From assembly GCA_036417435.1 (NCBI GenBank), contig CM070918.1:33611523-33675522 (forward strand): a DNA stretch of 64,000 nucleotides. The letters run 5' to 3'. The notes beneath the pieces are model-generated. The model did no database searches, was not told where the DNA came from, and was given only the letters and a program-made list of their open reading frames with translations. Below are positions 11,101-22,728 of this stretch, piece after piece. Position 1 is the stretch's first letter; each line of letters starts with the position of its first letter. The DNA is from Inia geoffrensis. Taxonomy: Eukaryota > Chordata > Mammalia > Artiodactyla > Iniidae. Made by a program: the position numbers and the translations under genes.

Positions 11101-11835
11101 TTGGTGATCCATGCGTGCTATATGTGTTAATACTCAGTGAAAGAGAACGTTTCATTTTCTGACCATTCAGGATAAGGCCCTAGCTGTAAATGAGGGTGGA
11201 TTCTCTGCTAGAGTGGGGACGATGCCTCCTGGAGGGGTTGGGGAGGTGGGCAAGAAGAAAGGCCTGAGCTGCTATGGGTGGGTGGGGTGGACTTAGGCCT
11301 TGGAGGACCCCGTGCTCAGCAGGAAGACAGGAAGATGGGACAGGTTGGCTGCAGGGGCTTGGGTCCTGTGATCCTCAGATCTTTCCCCCATTATCACACA
11401 GCCCCCGGTCACAGTGGACCATTTTAGGACCAAGCCACTCCTGAGATAAAAACTCTTAAAAAGCAGAGACAGACCAATAAAATCCTTCTAGGTTATAATC
11501 CCTTCACTTGGAGCCAAATGGATTGCTTGTTAATATCTTCCCCCCATTTGCCTTATGACCAATTAGCAGCTATTAAGACCCGGCTCATCCTGGCATGAAG
11601 CTTTTCCCTAGCAGAGGCTGTCACTGCTAAGAGCTTGGGGACTGAGGCTGGATTTCCTGCCCACCCCCCTAGTGCCCCAAAGCTCACTCCCCAGATCAAG
11701 CCTGCAGGGAGTGTTGTGTTCTGGGCACCAGCACAGCCTGACCCTATCAGGGAACCCACAGGAAAGGCTTGGGCTGGTGTCTACTCATAGGCAGGCTGCC
11801 TGTCCCCAGGACCTGCAGCTAAGATTCAGATGCAG
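11101..11835. other. unique sequence, no gene recognised
   Basis: Unique DNA with several ordinary frames and no domain. The word ccagatcaagcctgcaggga is surrounded by GC-balanced sequence. Nothing functional can be supported. Confidence 0.45.
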
Positions 11836-11902
11836 TTTTTCCTTCCCTCCTTCCTTCCTTCCCTCCTTCTTTCCTCTCTCTTTTTTTCTTTCTTCCTTTT
11901 AC
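11836..11902. repeat. polypyrimidine (TTCC)n/(TTTC)n tract
   Basis: About 65 bases of almost pure C/T with ttcc units. It directly precedes a MIR. Confidence 0.9.
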
Positions 11903-11914
11903 ATTCTAACAAGC

Positions 11915-12125
11915 AAACAACATCAGTGCCTTTATGTTGAGCATTCTGTGTACCAGATGCTATGCTCAGTGCTACAGCACCGTGAGAATAATCATCCCAG
12001 TTTGACAGTCAGGGCTACTGAGGCACACAGAGAGAGGTTAAGTGACTTGTTCAAGGTCACATCCTGAGAAACTGGCAGAGCTGAGGTGAGAACCCAAAGT
12101 CTGTGCTTTTCACTGTGAATCTGAG
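11915..12125 (-). repeat. MIR SINE
   Basis: Antisense MIR: gtgtaccagatgctatgctc, ctactgaggcacacagagag, aggttaagtgacttgttcaa, ggtcacatcctgagaaactg, then ggcagagctgaggtgagaac. Confidence 0.9.
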
Positions 12126-12234
12126 AAGAGTATATTCTAACAACTGCAAGGTTCTTGAAATGTCAAGATAAGAGCAAGTATAATAAACACTCCCATCAAG
12201 GAGCAACGCTGCATGTGGAGACAGAGTTTTAGTC

Positions 12235-12845
12235 CTTCTGTGAGTGTTTATTGAGCACCTCCTGTGTACTATGCACTCTTCTAGGTGCTGAGGATTTAGC
12301 AGTGGATCAAACTGACATCTCTCCATTTCTGACTGAGCTTACAGTCTAGGGGGTTGATGGAGACTAATGAAATCAAGTTATACAAACAAGAAACTGAATC
12401 AGAGCAGCTTGTGAGATACACAGAGAAATCAAATTGGGTGGTATGATAGAGATGGAGACGGGGTGGGCTCGGGAAGTTCCCTCCAGAGCCCTGACTGTTG
12501 AGATGAGGTGACTATGAGATGGCAAGACCTTGGGGGAAGAGTGTGTTCCTGCGAAAGGACCAGCAAGGACAAAGGCCCTGGGCTAGGAATGACCATTTCA
12601 GGTTTGAGGAACTAAAGGCCAGTGAGACCCCAGTGGAGTTGGGGAGGAGAAACTTGGTACTAGCTGAGGTTGGGAGCAGGGCAGGGGCTGGACATACATG
12701 GCCTGGTGGGTCATGCTTGTGAGTTTGGGTTTGATTCCATCTGCAGTGGAAGGAAGTGAGGGGGTTTTAGGCAGGGGAGTGATGTGACTTTGATCTGATT
12801 TTTTCAAGATCCCTCTGGCTGCTGTGTGGATGATAGCAATAGATT
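12235..12845 (-). mobile_element. L2 LINE 3' end
   Basis: Reverse complement of the L2 3' end: ttattgagcacctcctgtgt, ttctaggtgctgaggattta, gagcttacagtctaggggg, ggacaaaggccctgggctag, gcaggggagtgatgtgactt and ccctctggctgctgtgtgga. About 600 bp, one of the longer L2 pieces in the window. Confidence 0.85.
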
Positions 12846-13219
12846 ATGTCAAGATCGCTGAAGCAAGTGTAGGATGGGAGGAGGGCTAGGGCACACACAG
12901 GGTACATCTAGGATGGCTGCCAGGAACCCCAGCCCCAGGAGGGCTGGGGCCAGAGTTTGGAGACCAGTGCTCTTCTTGGAGGGACATAAGTTAGCAGTCT
13001 AGCTGCTGAGCCTTTGGGAATAAATCGACACCAAGTCAGGGCTGAAAAACGGGGTTTGGATTTCATGTTTCTTGAGCAGACCCTCTGCTCTAGGCCTGAT
13101 ACTGGACCTTTTGTGTCTCTTGTGGGGCAGATATTTTTATCCTTTTCTGCGCGGTAGATGTCTTTACCCTCATTTGTGCCAGACGCTTTATTTGCAGTGG
13201 CAACAATTCAAAGAGGTAT
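12846..13219. other. unique sequence, no feature recognised
   Basis: Unique DNA between L2 and MIR copies, with no repeat or exon recognised. Confidence 0.4.
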
Positions 13220-13345
13220 GTATCACCTCCCAGTGGTGAAGGGTGGAGCTCTGGGGCCAGATGGGCTGGGCTCAAATCCCAGTCCTCCACCTGTGGGATC
13301 TTGGTCCAGTTACTTAACCTCTGTAAGCCTCAGAGTTCTCATTTG
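13220..13345 (+). repeat. MIR 5' half
   Basis: Sense MIR head and core: cccagtggtgaagggtggag, ggctgggctcaaatcccagt (B-box region), then gtccagttacttaacctctg and cctcagagttctcatttgta. It is cut off at the boundary with the next repeat. Confidence 0.8.
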
Positions 13346-13349
13346 TATT

Positions 13350-13725
13350 ATGTATCTGTCAGTGAGGATTCTTTTGGCTGCAAGTAAGAGCAAACACCAG
13401 CTTAAACAATGGGGCAATTTATTCTTTCACATAACTGCAGGTGCCAGCCTAGTGTCATCTGTGGCTCAGTGCTGTCTTTCCGTCTCTCTGCTCTGCCATC
13501 TCCAGATCAACTTCATCCTCAGGCTGGAGGAGGAAGGATTGAGGCAGCTTCTGGCATCACATCCGGATGTGACAATGTCCAGGGGAAGAGGAGGGACCAT
13601 CTCGTCCTAGAGCAAGGAAACCTTTCTCAGAAGACCCAGGCTTTCCTCCATGCCTCATTGGCTGAAATCAGGTCCCATGCTTATTCGTGATAGAGATAGC
13701 ATGTGGGATGGGATGGCCAAGCCTG
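13350..13725 (+). repeat. old interspersed repeat, family unassigned
   Basis: It opens with tggctgcaagtaagagcaaa, cttaaacaatggggcaattt, attctttcacataactgcag and later shows catgcctcattggctgaaat. This is the order of a common mammalian repeat I cannot name with confidence. The 150-codon frame over it is incidental. Confidence 0.45.
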
Positions 13726-13905
13726 GTTTAGGTTAAACACAGCAGGGGTCAGGTGGGGTGGGCTGGGGTTTGGCAGGGGCGTTTGGATGATGCCAAGTCA
13801 ACCACTGTGGCTACCATCCTGCATCAAAGGGTTAAGATCCAAGCTCGAGTGTTTGGGACAGGGCGTGACACGTAGTAGGTGCTCAATAAATCTTAGGTGT
13901 GATAG

Positions 13906-13970
13906 CCAAGAAGGAGGAGGAGGAAGACGAGAAGGAGGAAGATGAGAAGGAGAAAGAGAAGAAGTTCCAC
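13906..13970. repeat. purine-rich (GAA/GGA)n tract
   Basis: About 60 bases of almost pure purine built of gaggag, gaagac and gagaag units. Confidence 0.85.
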
Positions 13971-14040
13971 ATTTCAAAGACCCAGGGCACTCAGAGGCTG
14001 TAACATCAAAGCCAGTGCTCTTCTGATTTCCTTTCCTTTT

Positions 14041-14254
14041 TTTTTTTTTTTTTTTTTTTTTTGCGGTACGCGGGCCTCTCACTGTTGTGGCCTCTCCCGT
14101 TGCGGAGCACAGGCTCCGGACGCGCAGGCTCAGCAGCCATGGCTCACGGGCCCAGCTGCTCCGCGGCATGTGGGATCTTCCCGGACCGGGGCACGAACCA
14201 GCGTCCCCTGCATCGGCAGGCGGACTCTCAGCCACTGCGCCACCAGGGAAGCCC
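14041..14254 (-). mobile_element. CHR-type SINE, full length
   Basis: The minus-strand head gggcttccctggtggcgcag is at the right end and a T-run (A-tail complement) at the left. The body includes gagaggcccgcgtaccgcaa. Flanking repeats beginning tgatttcctt occur at 14,024 and 14,255, partly merged with the T-run. It is close in sequence to the other CHR copies here. Confidence 0.95.
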
Positions 14255-14664
14255 TGATTTCCTTTTCTTTTGCCTCTCTTCTGAGTTAGGTTTTCACCAC
14301 AAGTGTTGCAGAACGAAGGCAGAGTTGGTCTGAAGAATCAAGAACAGTTTGCCACCCAAGGTGTTTGGTTCCCTGAGGGCGGGTTCTTGACCTCCCCAGC
14401 CTCTGCCCCAGCCCCCCACAATTCTCATATAGCCTATGCTCTACCTCAGGCCTCCCTCGCCATAACAGCTCCCTGCTGTCGTTCTCAGTATCCCAGCGCC
14501 CAAGGCTGCGTGCAGTCCCTGAGACCTGTTGATCCCTCACCACCCAGGTCAGGATGCCTGTTCCCAGCACCCTGCTGAGCCATCTTACTCAACTCTGAAG
14601 AATTTCTGGGCAATTCTGAGACAGCGTCCATGCAGTGAGCAAGTTCTCTGCTCTGCCATGAGCA
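14255..14664. other. unique sequence, no gene recognised
   Basis: Frames of 61-94 codons overlap on both strands with no domain. No repeat was recognised. Confidence 0.4.
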
Positions 14665-14815
14665 GAGCACGAGCTATGAGGCCTTGGGCAAATGATATCA
14701 CCTCTCAGAGCCTCGGTTTTCTTATCAGTAAAATGGGACAATAAATCTCTGTTTCCTGGGCCTGTTCTGAGGATGAAATGAGATCATGTGGGTGAAACAC
14801 AGGGTCCAGCCTGAA
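14665..14815 (+). repeat. MIR fragment
   Basis: Sense MIR: gaggccttgggcaaatgata, tcacctctcagagcctcggt, cagtaaaatgggacaataaa, tctgaggatgaaatgagatc and a decayed end. Confidence 0.9.
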
Positions 14816-14824
14816 GAAGTTTCC

Positions 14825-15512
14825 AGCTACGATTTTTTTATTTTTATGGAGGTGAAATTTACATAAGAAAATTACGTAAATTTTATACTTAAATTTCAGT
14901 GTCATTTAGTACATTGAAATGCTGTGTAACCATCACCTCTGTTTAGTCCCCAAATATTTTTATCACCGCATATCCACGAAGCAGTCACTCCCAAGTCCCC
15001 ACCCTGGCCCAGTCCCTGGCAACCACTAATGTGCTTTCTGTCACCATGGGTTTACCTATTCTAGATATTTCATATAAGTGCAATCATACTATATGTGACC
15101 TGTGGTGTCTGGTTTCTTTCACTTAGCATGATTTTTTGAGATTTATCTATGTTGTAGCATGTGTCAGCACTTCACCCCTGCTCATGACTGAATAATATTC
15201 CATGTAGAGACCACACTTTAAAAAAATACTATTCATCCATTGATGGACATTTGGGTTGTTTCAACATTTGGCTGTTGAATAATGCTGTGTGATCATGTAG
15301 CTACCTGTGCTTGTTTGAGTTCCCTGCTTTCAATTCTTGCATACATTTACTTAGGAGTGGAATTTCTGGGTTATATGATGATTTTGTGTTTCATTTCATG
15401 TTCCCACCAGCAGTGTAGGATGGTTCCAATTTCTCACCAACACATATTATTTTCCATTTTTTGATTATAGCCATCCTTGGGGGTGTGAAGTGGTATCTTA
15501 TAATTTATTTTT
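14825..15512 (-). mobile_element. L1M-type 3' UTR segment
   Basis: Antisense old L1: ggaggtgaaatttacataag, gctgtgtaaccatcacctct, ggcaaccactaatgtgcttt, tcacttagcatgattttttg, catccattgatggacatttg, agtggaatttctgggttata and gccatccttgggggtgtgaa. It is 5'-truncated and of the same general subfamily as the piece at 21.0 kb. Confidence 0.9.
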
Positions 15513-16520
15513 AAGCAGCAGCCTGAAGGGAGATGGTTTTAGGGGTCTGAGTGGTCCACATTCCTGAGAAATAGCTTTGTAATGCTGATCAGCCGTAACC
15601 AGCGTTGCCTGTTTTGGAGTGTGGGCAGGCGTGCCTCTCCCCATCCCCACTCCTCCCTCGCCCCACCAGAGCTGGGGACTCTGAGGCTGGCGGGAACTCC
15701 CCCACCTGAATCTGCCTTCCCTTGTTCCTGAGTCGGGGGAAGGGCAGACTCTAAAGGCACTTCGATGAGAGGAACCGGGATCATCTTTCGGTCCTGCGTT
15801 TCCGGCACCGTGTTGCTCTCCCTAAGACGGCAGGTGGCGTGGAGGGCCAAGCAGAGCTGCCAGGGTTCCAGGTAGAAAACTCCTGGGTCTCGTTTCTGCT
15901 GCTACTGAGTTCCTGCCTTGGGGAGTGAAGAGACCCAGGCCAGGCTTGGGAAGGTGGGCCTCACCGTGGTCACCCTGAAGGGGGCGTCCTCTTCTCAGCA
16001 TCCTCTCCTGCCTTAGCCTTCCTCCAGAGCCCCAAGAAGGCGGCTCCACCCTCCCCAGGGCTTTCCCTGTGTTCTGCGTTTCTCTGCCTGGCAACCAAGC
16101 CCGGCTCCCACCACCAACACAGATCTGGGTCTGACCCAGTTTTTGGTCCCTGCTGTCTTGTCCCTGTCATTGGACTCCACTCTGCTCTGGGTGGAGGCTT
16201 GTTTCGTATTTAGTGGCCTGCCAGCCCTTCCCCTGCCTCCAGCCGCTGCTGCCACACCTTTCGTGACCTGGAAGACCAGGTCTCACTAAAGAGGCTCCAA
16301 AGTGCCCAGGATGCCTGCGGACTGGAAAATGGAGGCCCAGGCGAGGACTGTTTGGACACCATAGCAAGTAGTCCAGACCTGTAGAGCTTTAAGCCTACGT
16401 CTCTGACCTTCCAGGTCCTTTGGACAAGGCAATGACCATCAAATCTGGGTTTTCTGAAACGCACTGACCTCCACTAGCTCTAAGCCACCCGTAGTCCCCT
16501 TTCCCTGGGGACACGCCCCA
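15513..16520. other. unique GC-moderate sequence, no gene recognised
   Basis: About 1 kb of unique DNA with several overlapping minus-strand frames (80-103 codons). I see no domain and no consistent splice sites. Confidence 0.45.
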
Positions 16521-16542
16521 GCCCCCCGCCCCCCCCCCCCCC
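16521..16542. repeat. C homopolymer run
   Basis: A run of C interrupted by a single G. It is prone to length variation and sequencing error. Confidence 0.9.
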
Positions 16543-16979
16543 AGCTCAGTTTCTCATTTATCTCCTTTCTTAATAACCCTCTCCATCCTCTTCTCACCCC
16601 ACGCAGGGCGCAAGCCCTCCGGCCACCTGAACTCCTGTGGGAGATGAGATGGGTGAGGGAAAAGGGAGGCGGGGGCACCAGGCACTCACACCTTGTTTCC
16701 AAATGTCTGGGACCATCTCTCGCCAGCTTCCTCCAGACCCCTGATTTGGATATGGGTCCCCGTGAGCCCCGCTGCTCTTTTGCGCTGAGGTCCTCACCTG
16801 CTGAGGTCACAAACCTGCTTCGCCTTTCATTCGTCCCAGTTTCCCTCTTTAAAAGCAAAAATAACCCCTCCCCCAATAACGTTATCTGTTAAAAAAATTT
16901 TGGGGGGGTCATTGCTAGAGTCATATCTTCTGGGAGATGAACAAGCAGAGAACCACCAAAAATTTAAAAAGAGAAAAAA
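16543..16979. other. unique sequence, no gene recognised
   Basis: The 145-codon minus-strand frame extends over the C-run, which encodes poly-glycine there, and shows no domain. It is probably spurious. Confidence 0.45.
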
Positions 16980-17600
16980 AAGTACCTATAATTCCGCCAT
17001 CCAGCATTAACCTTTTTTTACGTAACAATGATGATAGCAAGAATCACCAATTACGGAACATTTATCTTGTATCAGATGTGGAGCTGAACACCTTACACAG
17101 GTAATCTTACTTGATCGTTGCAACAGCTCTGTGAAGTAAGAATTTTCTGCATTTTACAGATAAAGGAGCTGAGACTTAGAGAAAAGGTATATAACTTGCC
17201 CGACGTGGCATAGCTTGTAAGATTCAAACCCCAAACCTGGCTGTCTGCCTGCAAAGCACACCCACGTCTCAAACACTATTCAAGCAAATGCACGAATATA
17301 AAACATTTTAATGGAATTAACTGTAGCTATTGCTCTGTAACCTGGTTTGCTCCCTCATTTAACAGCAGATCATTAATGTCTTCCCCAGATCGCTGTGTTG
17401 TCTTTTGCAATACTATTTTGTGCAGCTGCTGAGTATCTCATTGTCGGCATGTTCCAAGGTTTGTTTAGCTAATCCCCTATTTCTGTGCGGGTTGTTTCTA
17501 AAGTTTTTGTTTTTATAAACAACGCTGCAAAGAACAGACCTGTGGTGATTTATTTTGCCCGTGGTTCACTGTACTTTTCTTACAGATAAATTCCCAGAGG
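16980..17600 (-). mobile_element. old L1 with nested MIR
   Basis: Antisense L1M pieces at 16,980-17,035 (ataattccgccatccagcat) and 17,290-17,600 (cagatcattaatgtcttccc, tttataaacaacgctgcaaa, acagataaattcccagaggg) flank an antisense MIR at 17,045-17,285 (gtatcagatgtggagctgaa, cattttacagataaaggagc, taacttgcccgacgtggcat). The order suggests a MIR lying inside a decayed L1. Confidence 0.7.
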
Positions 17601-18844
17601 GAGACGTAGGGAGGGAGGGCACATGTTTTTTAAATGTCTGTAACATCTTTGGATCAATTACATATAATTTGTGAATACAAGCTGTGCCATTCACCGAGGG
17701 AAGGTTGACACCTTTCCTAACTTGCTGGGATTTGCACAACCTGGAATTAGATGGGTTGTAAACGAGGCTTCTAATAGCCCTGGATTATCTGTGGCTGTTG
17801 TCAGGTCATGTAGGGGTGGTAATTTATTAAGGAGATTTTTCAGATGTGTCCAAATACACCGGGGCGGAGCTGAGCGTGGGAGGGGTTTGTGCAGGGGAAG
17901 GAGGGGTGTGGTATTTGGGGGAGCTGGTGGGCAGCTGGCGGCCATTTGTCTTGGGGCTGGCTCATGCCACCTACCTCTCTGTCTGATGTAAAGCTAAGGA
18001 AGCTGCCCCGGGAGTGAGCTGCCCCCCCAGATGCTTGGGAAGGAGGGCAGCAGGGGTGGAGGCCACGTGGGCGTGTGGAGGTAACAAGTCGCGCCCTGTT
18101 CCTACAAGATGGTGGAAGCCATTTCCACATGGTTATTATCTTGTTTCAGAGGCCAAGAAACACCAGCTGGTGATGGTGACATGCCACAGAAGAATTCCTT
18201 CAGGGAAGTTATTCACCAGCTAAACAGTCTCTCATTCACGAAGGGGGAATTTTCTCAGCGCAGGAGGGACGCCGTGCCCCCTGCTTCTCCCGAGGCCCCC
18301 TTTACTGACCCGGTTACATTCTTTGGACATCACTTGTTCGATCACATTACGTGACTTCCAGGCCACCTGCTCCCTGAACACACAGGAAGGAGAGGCTGTG
18401 AGGTGGGGACTTAATGGGTACGCGCACCAATTTAGCTGGCGCAGAACCAGTTTGGACTTAAATATGGTTGTTCCATGAGACGTATGGCCCAGTTTTCTGG
18501 GCAGACAGGGCAAATGGGGTCCAGGAGACTGTCCCTGCCCAGAGGGGCTTTCCTTCAAATGGGGCGACTAACTCCAGGGCCGGGACGAGGTTTTCTTTGG
18601 TGGAAGTCAATATGGTGGGCAACGTGCCATGGACTTTGGGGGGCGAGGAATGAACACACAGAAACCTGGTGGGCAGTGGTGAGGTGGAGTCCAGGAGGCA
18701 GGGCCCCTTCACCAGTTCACAATTCTCCAAGGGCACCAGGCTGCTGGGTCTTTCTAGACCACACACGACTCCCTTACCCACCCATCCCCCCATGTCTACA
18801 ACCCCACGGTGAACGTTTAGTCATTTTTTTGGGAGTCACCGCAG
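17601..18844. other. unique sequence, no gene recognised
   Basis: About 1.2 kb of unique DNA with locally raised CpG (17,850-18,090). A short perfect inverted repeat, gtggaa/ttccac with a 5-base spacer, sits at 18,110-18,126. Frames up to 131 codons on both strands overlap and have no domain. Confidence 0.4.
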
Positions 18845-19075
18845 CAATCATTCCATTTACTGAGCACTGACCATGTGTCAGGCACCATCTTAAATACTCT
18901 GCATGCATTGCTTATTTCGTTCTTCCAATAGCCTTGTGAGGTAGATACTGTTCTCTTCTCTCTATTACAGGTGGAGAAATCGAGGCTGGGAGAGTTTAAG
19001 TCATTTGCCCCAGGTCACCCAGTCCTGGAAGTTGCTATTGCGACTCAGGTTTGTATGACCCCAAAGTTTAGTCTC
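18845..19075 (-). repeat. MIR SINE
   Basis: Antisense MIR: tgagcactgaccatgtgtca, ggcaccatcttaaatactct, ggtggagaaatcgaggctgg, ttgccccaggtcacccagtc. Confidence 0.85.
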
Positions 19076-19189
19076 TTTTGACAGCAACGGGCTCATGCTT
19101 CTCTCTGAAACTGTTCCTCACTCACGTCTCCCAGCACATAGTCATGTCCTCAAGAAACCCTGAACGCCATTGGAGAGCCTCCGCCACTG

Positions 19190-19330
19190 TCGTGTAACTG
19201 TTCTTTTTTATGTCTGTCTATTTGTCCTGCTGGAAGGGGCCAGGGACTGTGTGTGCTGCACATCCATAGCCCAGCGTCTGGCTCAGGGCCTAGCATGTGT
19301 AGATGTTTAATAAATGTTTGAGGGGAGAAT
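19190..19330 (+). mobile_element. L2 3' terminus
   Basis: Sense L2 end: gtctatttgtcctgctggaa, gccagggactgtgtgtgctg, ctggctcagggcctagcatg and the terminal gtttaataaatgtttgaggg. Confidence 0.8.
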
Positions 19331-20296
19331 GTGTTGTAAAATTCATAATAACTCAGCTCGATGTCTGGGTATTTAATAGGCTTTCCCTCTGGAAGCTTGT
19401 TCTGGAACATACAGTAAATAGAGTAAATCCAGGGGACACACAAACTCACAGAAGGGACTGAGTTAACATCAAGGGTTTTCTTATACCTTTGAAAAACTCT
19501 TTTTGGCAAATGCGTTTTTCCTTCCTGATTTTCCAGATTTAGATTTTCGTGTCTTTCTGGAACATTGACGTGGATCTCATCTGTGATCTTTCTTGGACTT
19601 GACACCTGCCCCGAAAGGAGAGTAAAGCTGGTGTAAAAAGTGCCTGTCTTATCCGTGAGGTCCCTGGAAGCAGAGACGTAATTCTAAGGATGTAACGTCT
19701 CAGGAACTAATGGACTCAGTGAGGGCTCTGGGCTACCCCACCCTCTAGCCTGACCATGTCCCCTGGGTGTTGGAGATGCCAGAAGCTGCTCATCCGGGTT
19801 AAACGTCTCTCTACTGGATGCTTAGTGGTGACCACGGGGAGAATGGCAGAGACAAGGGCAACTCCCCTTCCCGATGTGGGGCTGGAGACCTTTCCACCTA
19901 TGTGCTTCCTTTTTCCCGTTTGGCTGGTGACCCCCATTTGGGAACAGCGGCCATGAGCTTGGGACCCCCATGGAGCCCTGTTGGTCCACCTTGATGTTAT
20001 CATTTTCCACGTTCAGAAATATCCCTTGCCAATATGGCAGCCAGCTGTGTTAAGCCTCAGCCTCATTAGACTCTTCCATTCTGCGGTACCCAAGGAAAGT
20101 GGGCAGTCATTAGAATTATCCTCCCAGCCCAGCCCTCCCCATAACACCAGGTTTTCACATCCTTCCATAGGGTAGGGAGATCCTCACACGAGACTCAGGG
20201 TTGCATGGTGAGAGGCACTGGAGTCTTTGAGAGGGAAATGAGAAGTTCTGTTGGGAAGCAAAGAATCTTTAACCTTGGGAATGTGGAAACTGAGCT
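19331..20296. other. unique sequence, no confirmed gene
   Basis: Unique DNA. A 151-codon minus-strand frame (19,150-19,605) is open through the L2 end and into this region. Its left half is repeat-free, but it has no recognisable domain. No RNA gene is seen. Confidence 0.4.
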
Positions 20297-20316
20297 TTTT
20301 TTTTTTTTTTTTTTCC
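20297..20316. repeat. T homopolymer run
   Basis: About 20 consecutive T residues followed by C-run sequence. There is no SINE body next to it, so it is a free-standing homopolymer. Confidence 0.85.
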
Positions 20317-21035
20317 CCCTAGCTCCCATGACAGCTAGAGAATAAAAAATGAATATAATGCAGCTAATGGGAAGAGGGAAATGTTACTTAAAAGCATTAG
20401 CGACTTCTAAGGAGTATGGGTCTTGTTAACTGGCTTCCTAAAAAACTGACCAGGCTGAGGACTCCCTGGCATTTCTATCCCAGCTTTTGTGCATAAAAGA
20501 AAACTCCACCTGGTCACTTCTTTAACTACAGTGTGATACCCTCAGCTAATTTTAAAAAAAGAGAAAGAACTGACCTTAAACCCCTGGTGACTCTCCCATG
20601 CTGGAGTGTTGGTTCTGATGGGGGCAAGGGCCGTGACAAAAGTCACCTCCGGCGGCACTGGTGGTTGTTCCGTGCTCCTCCTGTCCTTCCTGGGATGACA
20701 CAGTCAGGCCAAGCTGGTCGGTGACAGGAGGCTGCCGAGGCCTCCACCCCACGTCCTTCCCAAGGACATGCCCGGTGTCCACCATGGCCGCCTCGTCAGG
20801 CAGTGAACGCAGGCCAGAGGAGGGCGGAGGGAAAGGCGTTGGCCGCCAGCAGCAAGCCCTTGGCAGCGGGGTCTGCAGGAGGCTGTGGGCCTCAGTATGA
20901 AGGACCGGACGTCTCCAGGAGGACTGGTCGTCCGGGCTGATGCCAGCCAAGACCGAAAGCAACTGGGGCGGTTTCTGACTCTCCAGCTAAACGTTTGTTT
21001 TCTGCGGCAGTCATGGCTGGGGCTGGGTTTGGGGT
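20317..21035. other. unique sequence, no gene recognised
   Basis: Moderately GC-rich unique DNA. Frames of 79-128 codons overlap at 20,576-21,066 on both strands without a domain. Confidence 0.4.
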
Positions 21036-21039
21036 TTTT

Positions 21040-21760
21040 TTGGTGGTTTTTTTTGAGACGATTCACATATCATAAAATTCACGCTTTTAAAGTATACAAC
21101 TCAGTGTTTTGTTTTGGTTCTTTTATGACAATGTTGTGCCACTATCACTACTGTCTAGTTCCATCAATCCCGTCATCCCCCAAACAAATCCCCCGTCATC
21201 ACCCCCAAAAGAAATCCCATGCCCGTTAGCAGTCACTTTCTATTCTCTCCTCGTCTCAGCCTCCGTCCACCATGAATCCACTTCCTGTCTTGCTCAATTC
21301 ACCTAATCTTGGCATTTCGTGTAAGTAGAACCCAACAGCCTGAAGCCTTCTGTGTCTGACTTTTACTCAGCACAACGTTTTCAAGGTTCATCCATGTTGT
21401 AACGTGTATCCAGACTTCATGCCTTTCTAAGACTGAATAAACGTCTATGGACATTTCAGTTGTTCCCACTTTTTGGTCCTTATGACTAATGCTGCTAATG
21501 GCATTTGTGTAAAAGTTTCTTGTGACATATGTTTGCAATTCTCTTTGGCGAATTCTCTTCAGAGTGAAATTTCTGGGTCATAGGATAACTCTATGCTCAA
21601 CCGTTGGAGTCATTTCCAGACTGTTTCCACAGCGACGGCACCATACTCCATTCCCACCAGCAATGTGTGAGGATTCCAATTTCTTCACCCCCTCGCCAAC
21701 ACGTGCTATTGTCCATCTTTTTGATTAGAGTCATCCTCGGGGATGTGGAGGGCGGGGCAT
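21040..21760 (-). mobile_element. L1M-type 3' UTR segment
   Basis: Antisense L1: acatatcataaaattcacgc, gccactatcactactgtcta, gttcatccatgttgtaacgt, tatggacatttcagttgttc, tgaaatttctgggtcatagg, ctccattcccaccagcaatg and gtgctattgtccatcttttt. Confidence 0.9.
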
Positions 21761-22527
21761 ATGCACTAGGTGATGCTTGGGATTAGGATGACCCAAGCAT
21801 GAACTGAGAGGTAGAAATTCGGGTGTTGGGAGCATCCCAGTGTACATCCCTAGGAGGTTCGGGCACATGTCCCATCAAAGGGGAGGCAAGCAGCATGTGA
21901 GGTTTGCTACTGGCTTGTAGCCCCAGCGCCTGGAATGAAGCTGATAACCAGAAGGCACTCGAAACTGTGTGTGTTGAATATATGACTGAATTAATGAATC
22001 AAAGTCCCAGTCACTGGGGACCTGGTGAGCATGGAGCGACTAGGAGATGGGTCTCTGTCCTGCATATTCCAGGAGAGAACTGTCCCCCTTAGTGTCTTGT
22101 CCTCAGTCTTTTTCTTGGACGGGGGAAGATGTAGCTGTTAGTCTTTTTTGCAAACAAGGCAATGAGGCTGGTAAGGAATGGGTGGGAAGGGACCAGGACT
22201 TGCATGGCGGAAGCAGTGGGCTGTGAATTGCAGCTCCCTACAACGCAAAAGGACAACATCTCCAGAGAGGCTTCAGCAGCCACCAAGCTGTTCCCCTGTT
22301 GCACCTGACTCCCCAGATCTCCCTTCTGTGGGAACGTTCAGTTTCAGATCTTGTCTCTGTTATCTTCTTCAGATCTCTCTCTGCAGAGACTGCTACGATC
22401 CTTGCATTCCATCACAAGGGAGAGGGCAGCCACTCGACGGCTGGGCCTCCTCCCAGCATGAACTAGCTATAGCTATTCAGACTAGCTAGCTGGTATGGCT
22501 ACGTGAGTACAAGATGGGAAGCAGATG
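21761..22527. other. unique sequence, no gene recognised
   Basis: Unique DNA. Near 22,462-22,495 there are several agctagct/agctata words that form small palindromes. Nothing coding is seen. Confidence 0.4.
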
Positions 22528-22728
22528 GGCTTCCCTGGTGGCGCACTGGTTGGGAGTCCGCCTGCCGATGCAGGGGACGCGGGTTCGTGCCCCGGTCCGG
22601 GAAGATCCCACATACCGCGGAGCGGCTGGGCCCGTGAGCCACGGCCGCTGAGCCTGCGCGTCCGGAGCCTGTGCTCCGCAGCGGGAGAGGCCACAACAGT
22701 GAGAGGCCCGCGTACCACACAAAAAAAA
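22528..22728 (+). mobile_element. CHR-type SINE, full length
   Basis: Head ggcttccctggtggcgcact, B box ggttcgtgcc at about 22,582-22,591, body ending gagaggcccgcgtaccacac and an A8 tail. Plus orientation. I see no clear target-site duplication. The many translated frames here (glycine-, arginine- and serine-rich) are SINE by-products. Confidence 0.95.

Noticed and set aside
19150..19605. 151-codon minus-strand frame with a fairly protein-like composition
   Set aside because: Its C-terminal third is antisense L2 sequence, no domain is recognisable, and no splice or promoter context is seen. A codon-conservation test could rescue the repeat-free N-terminal part.
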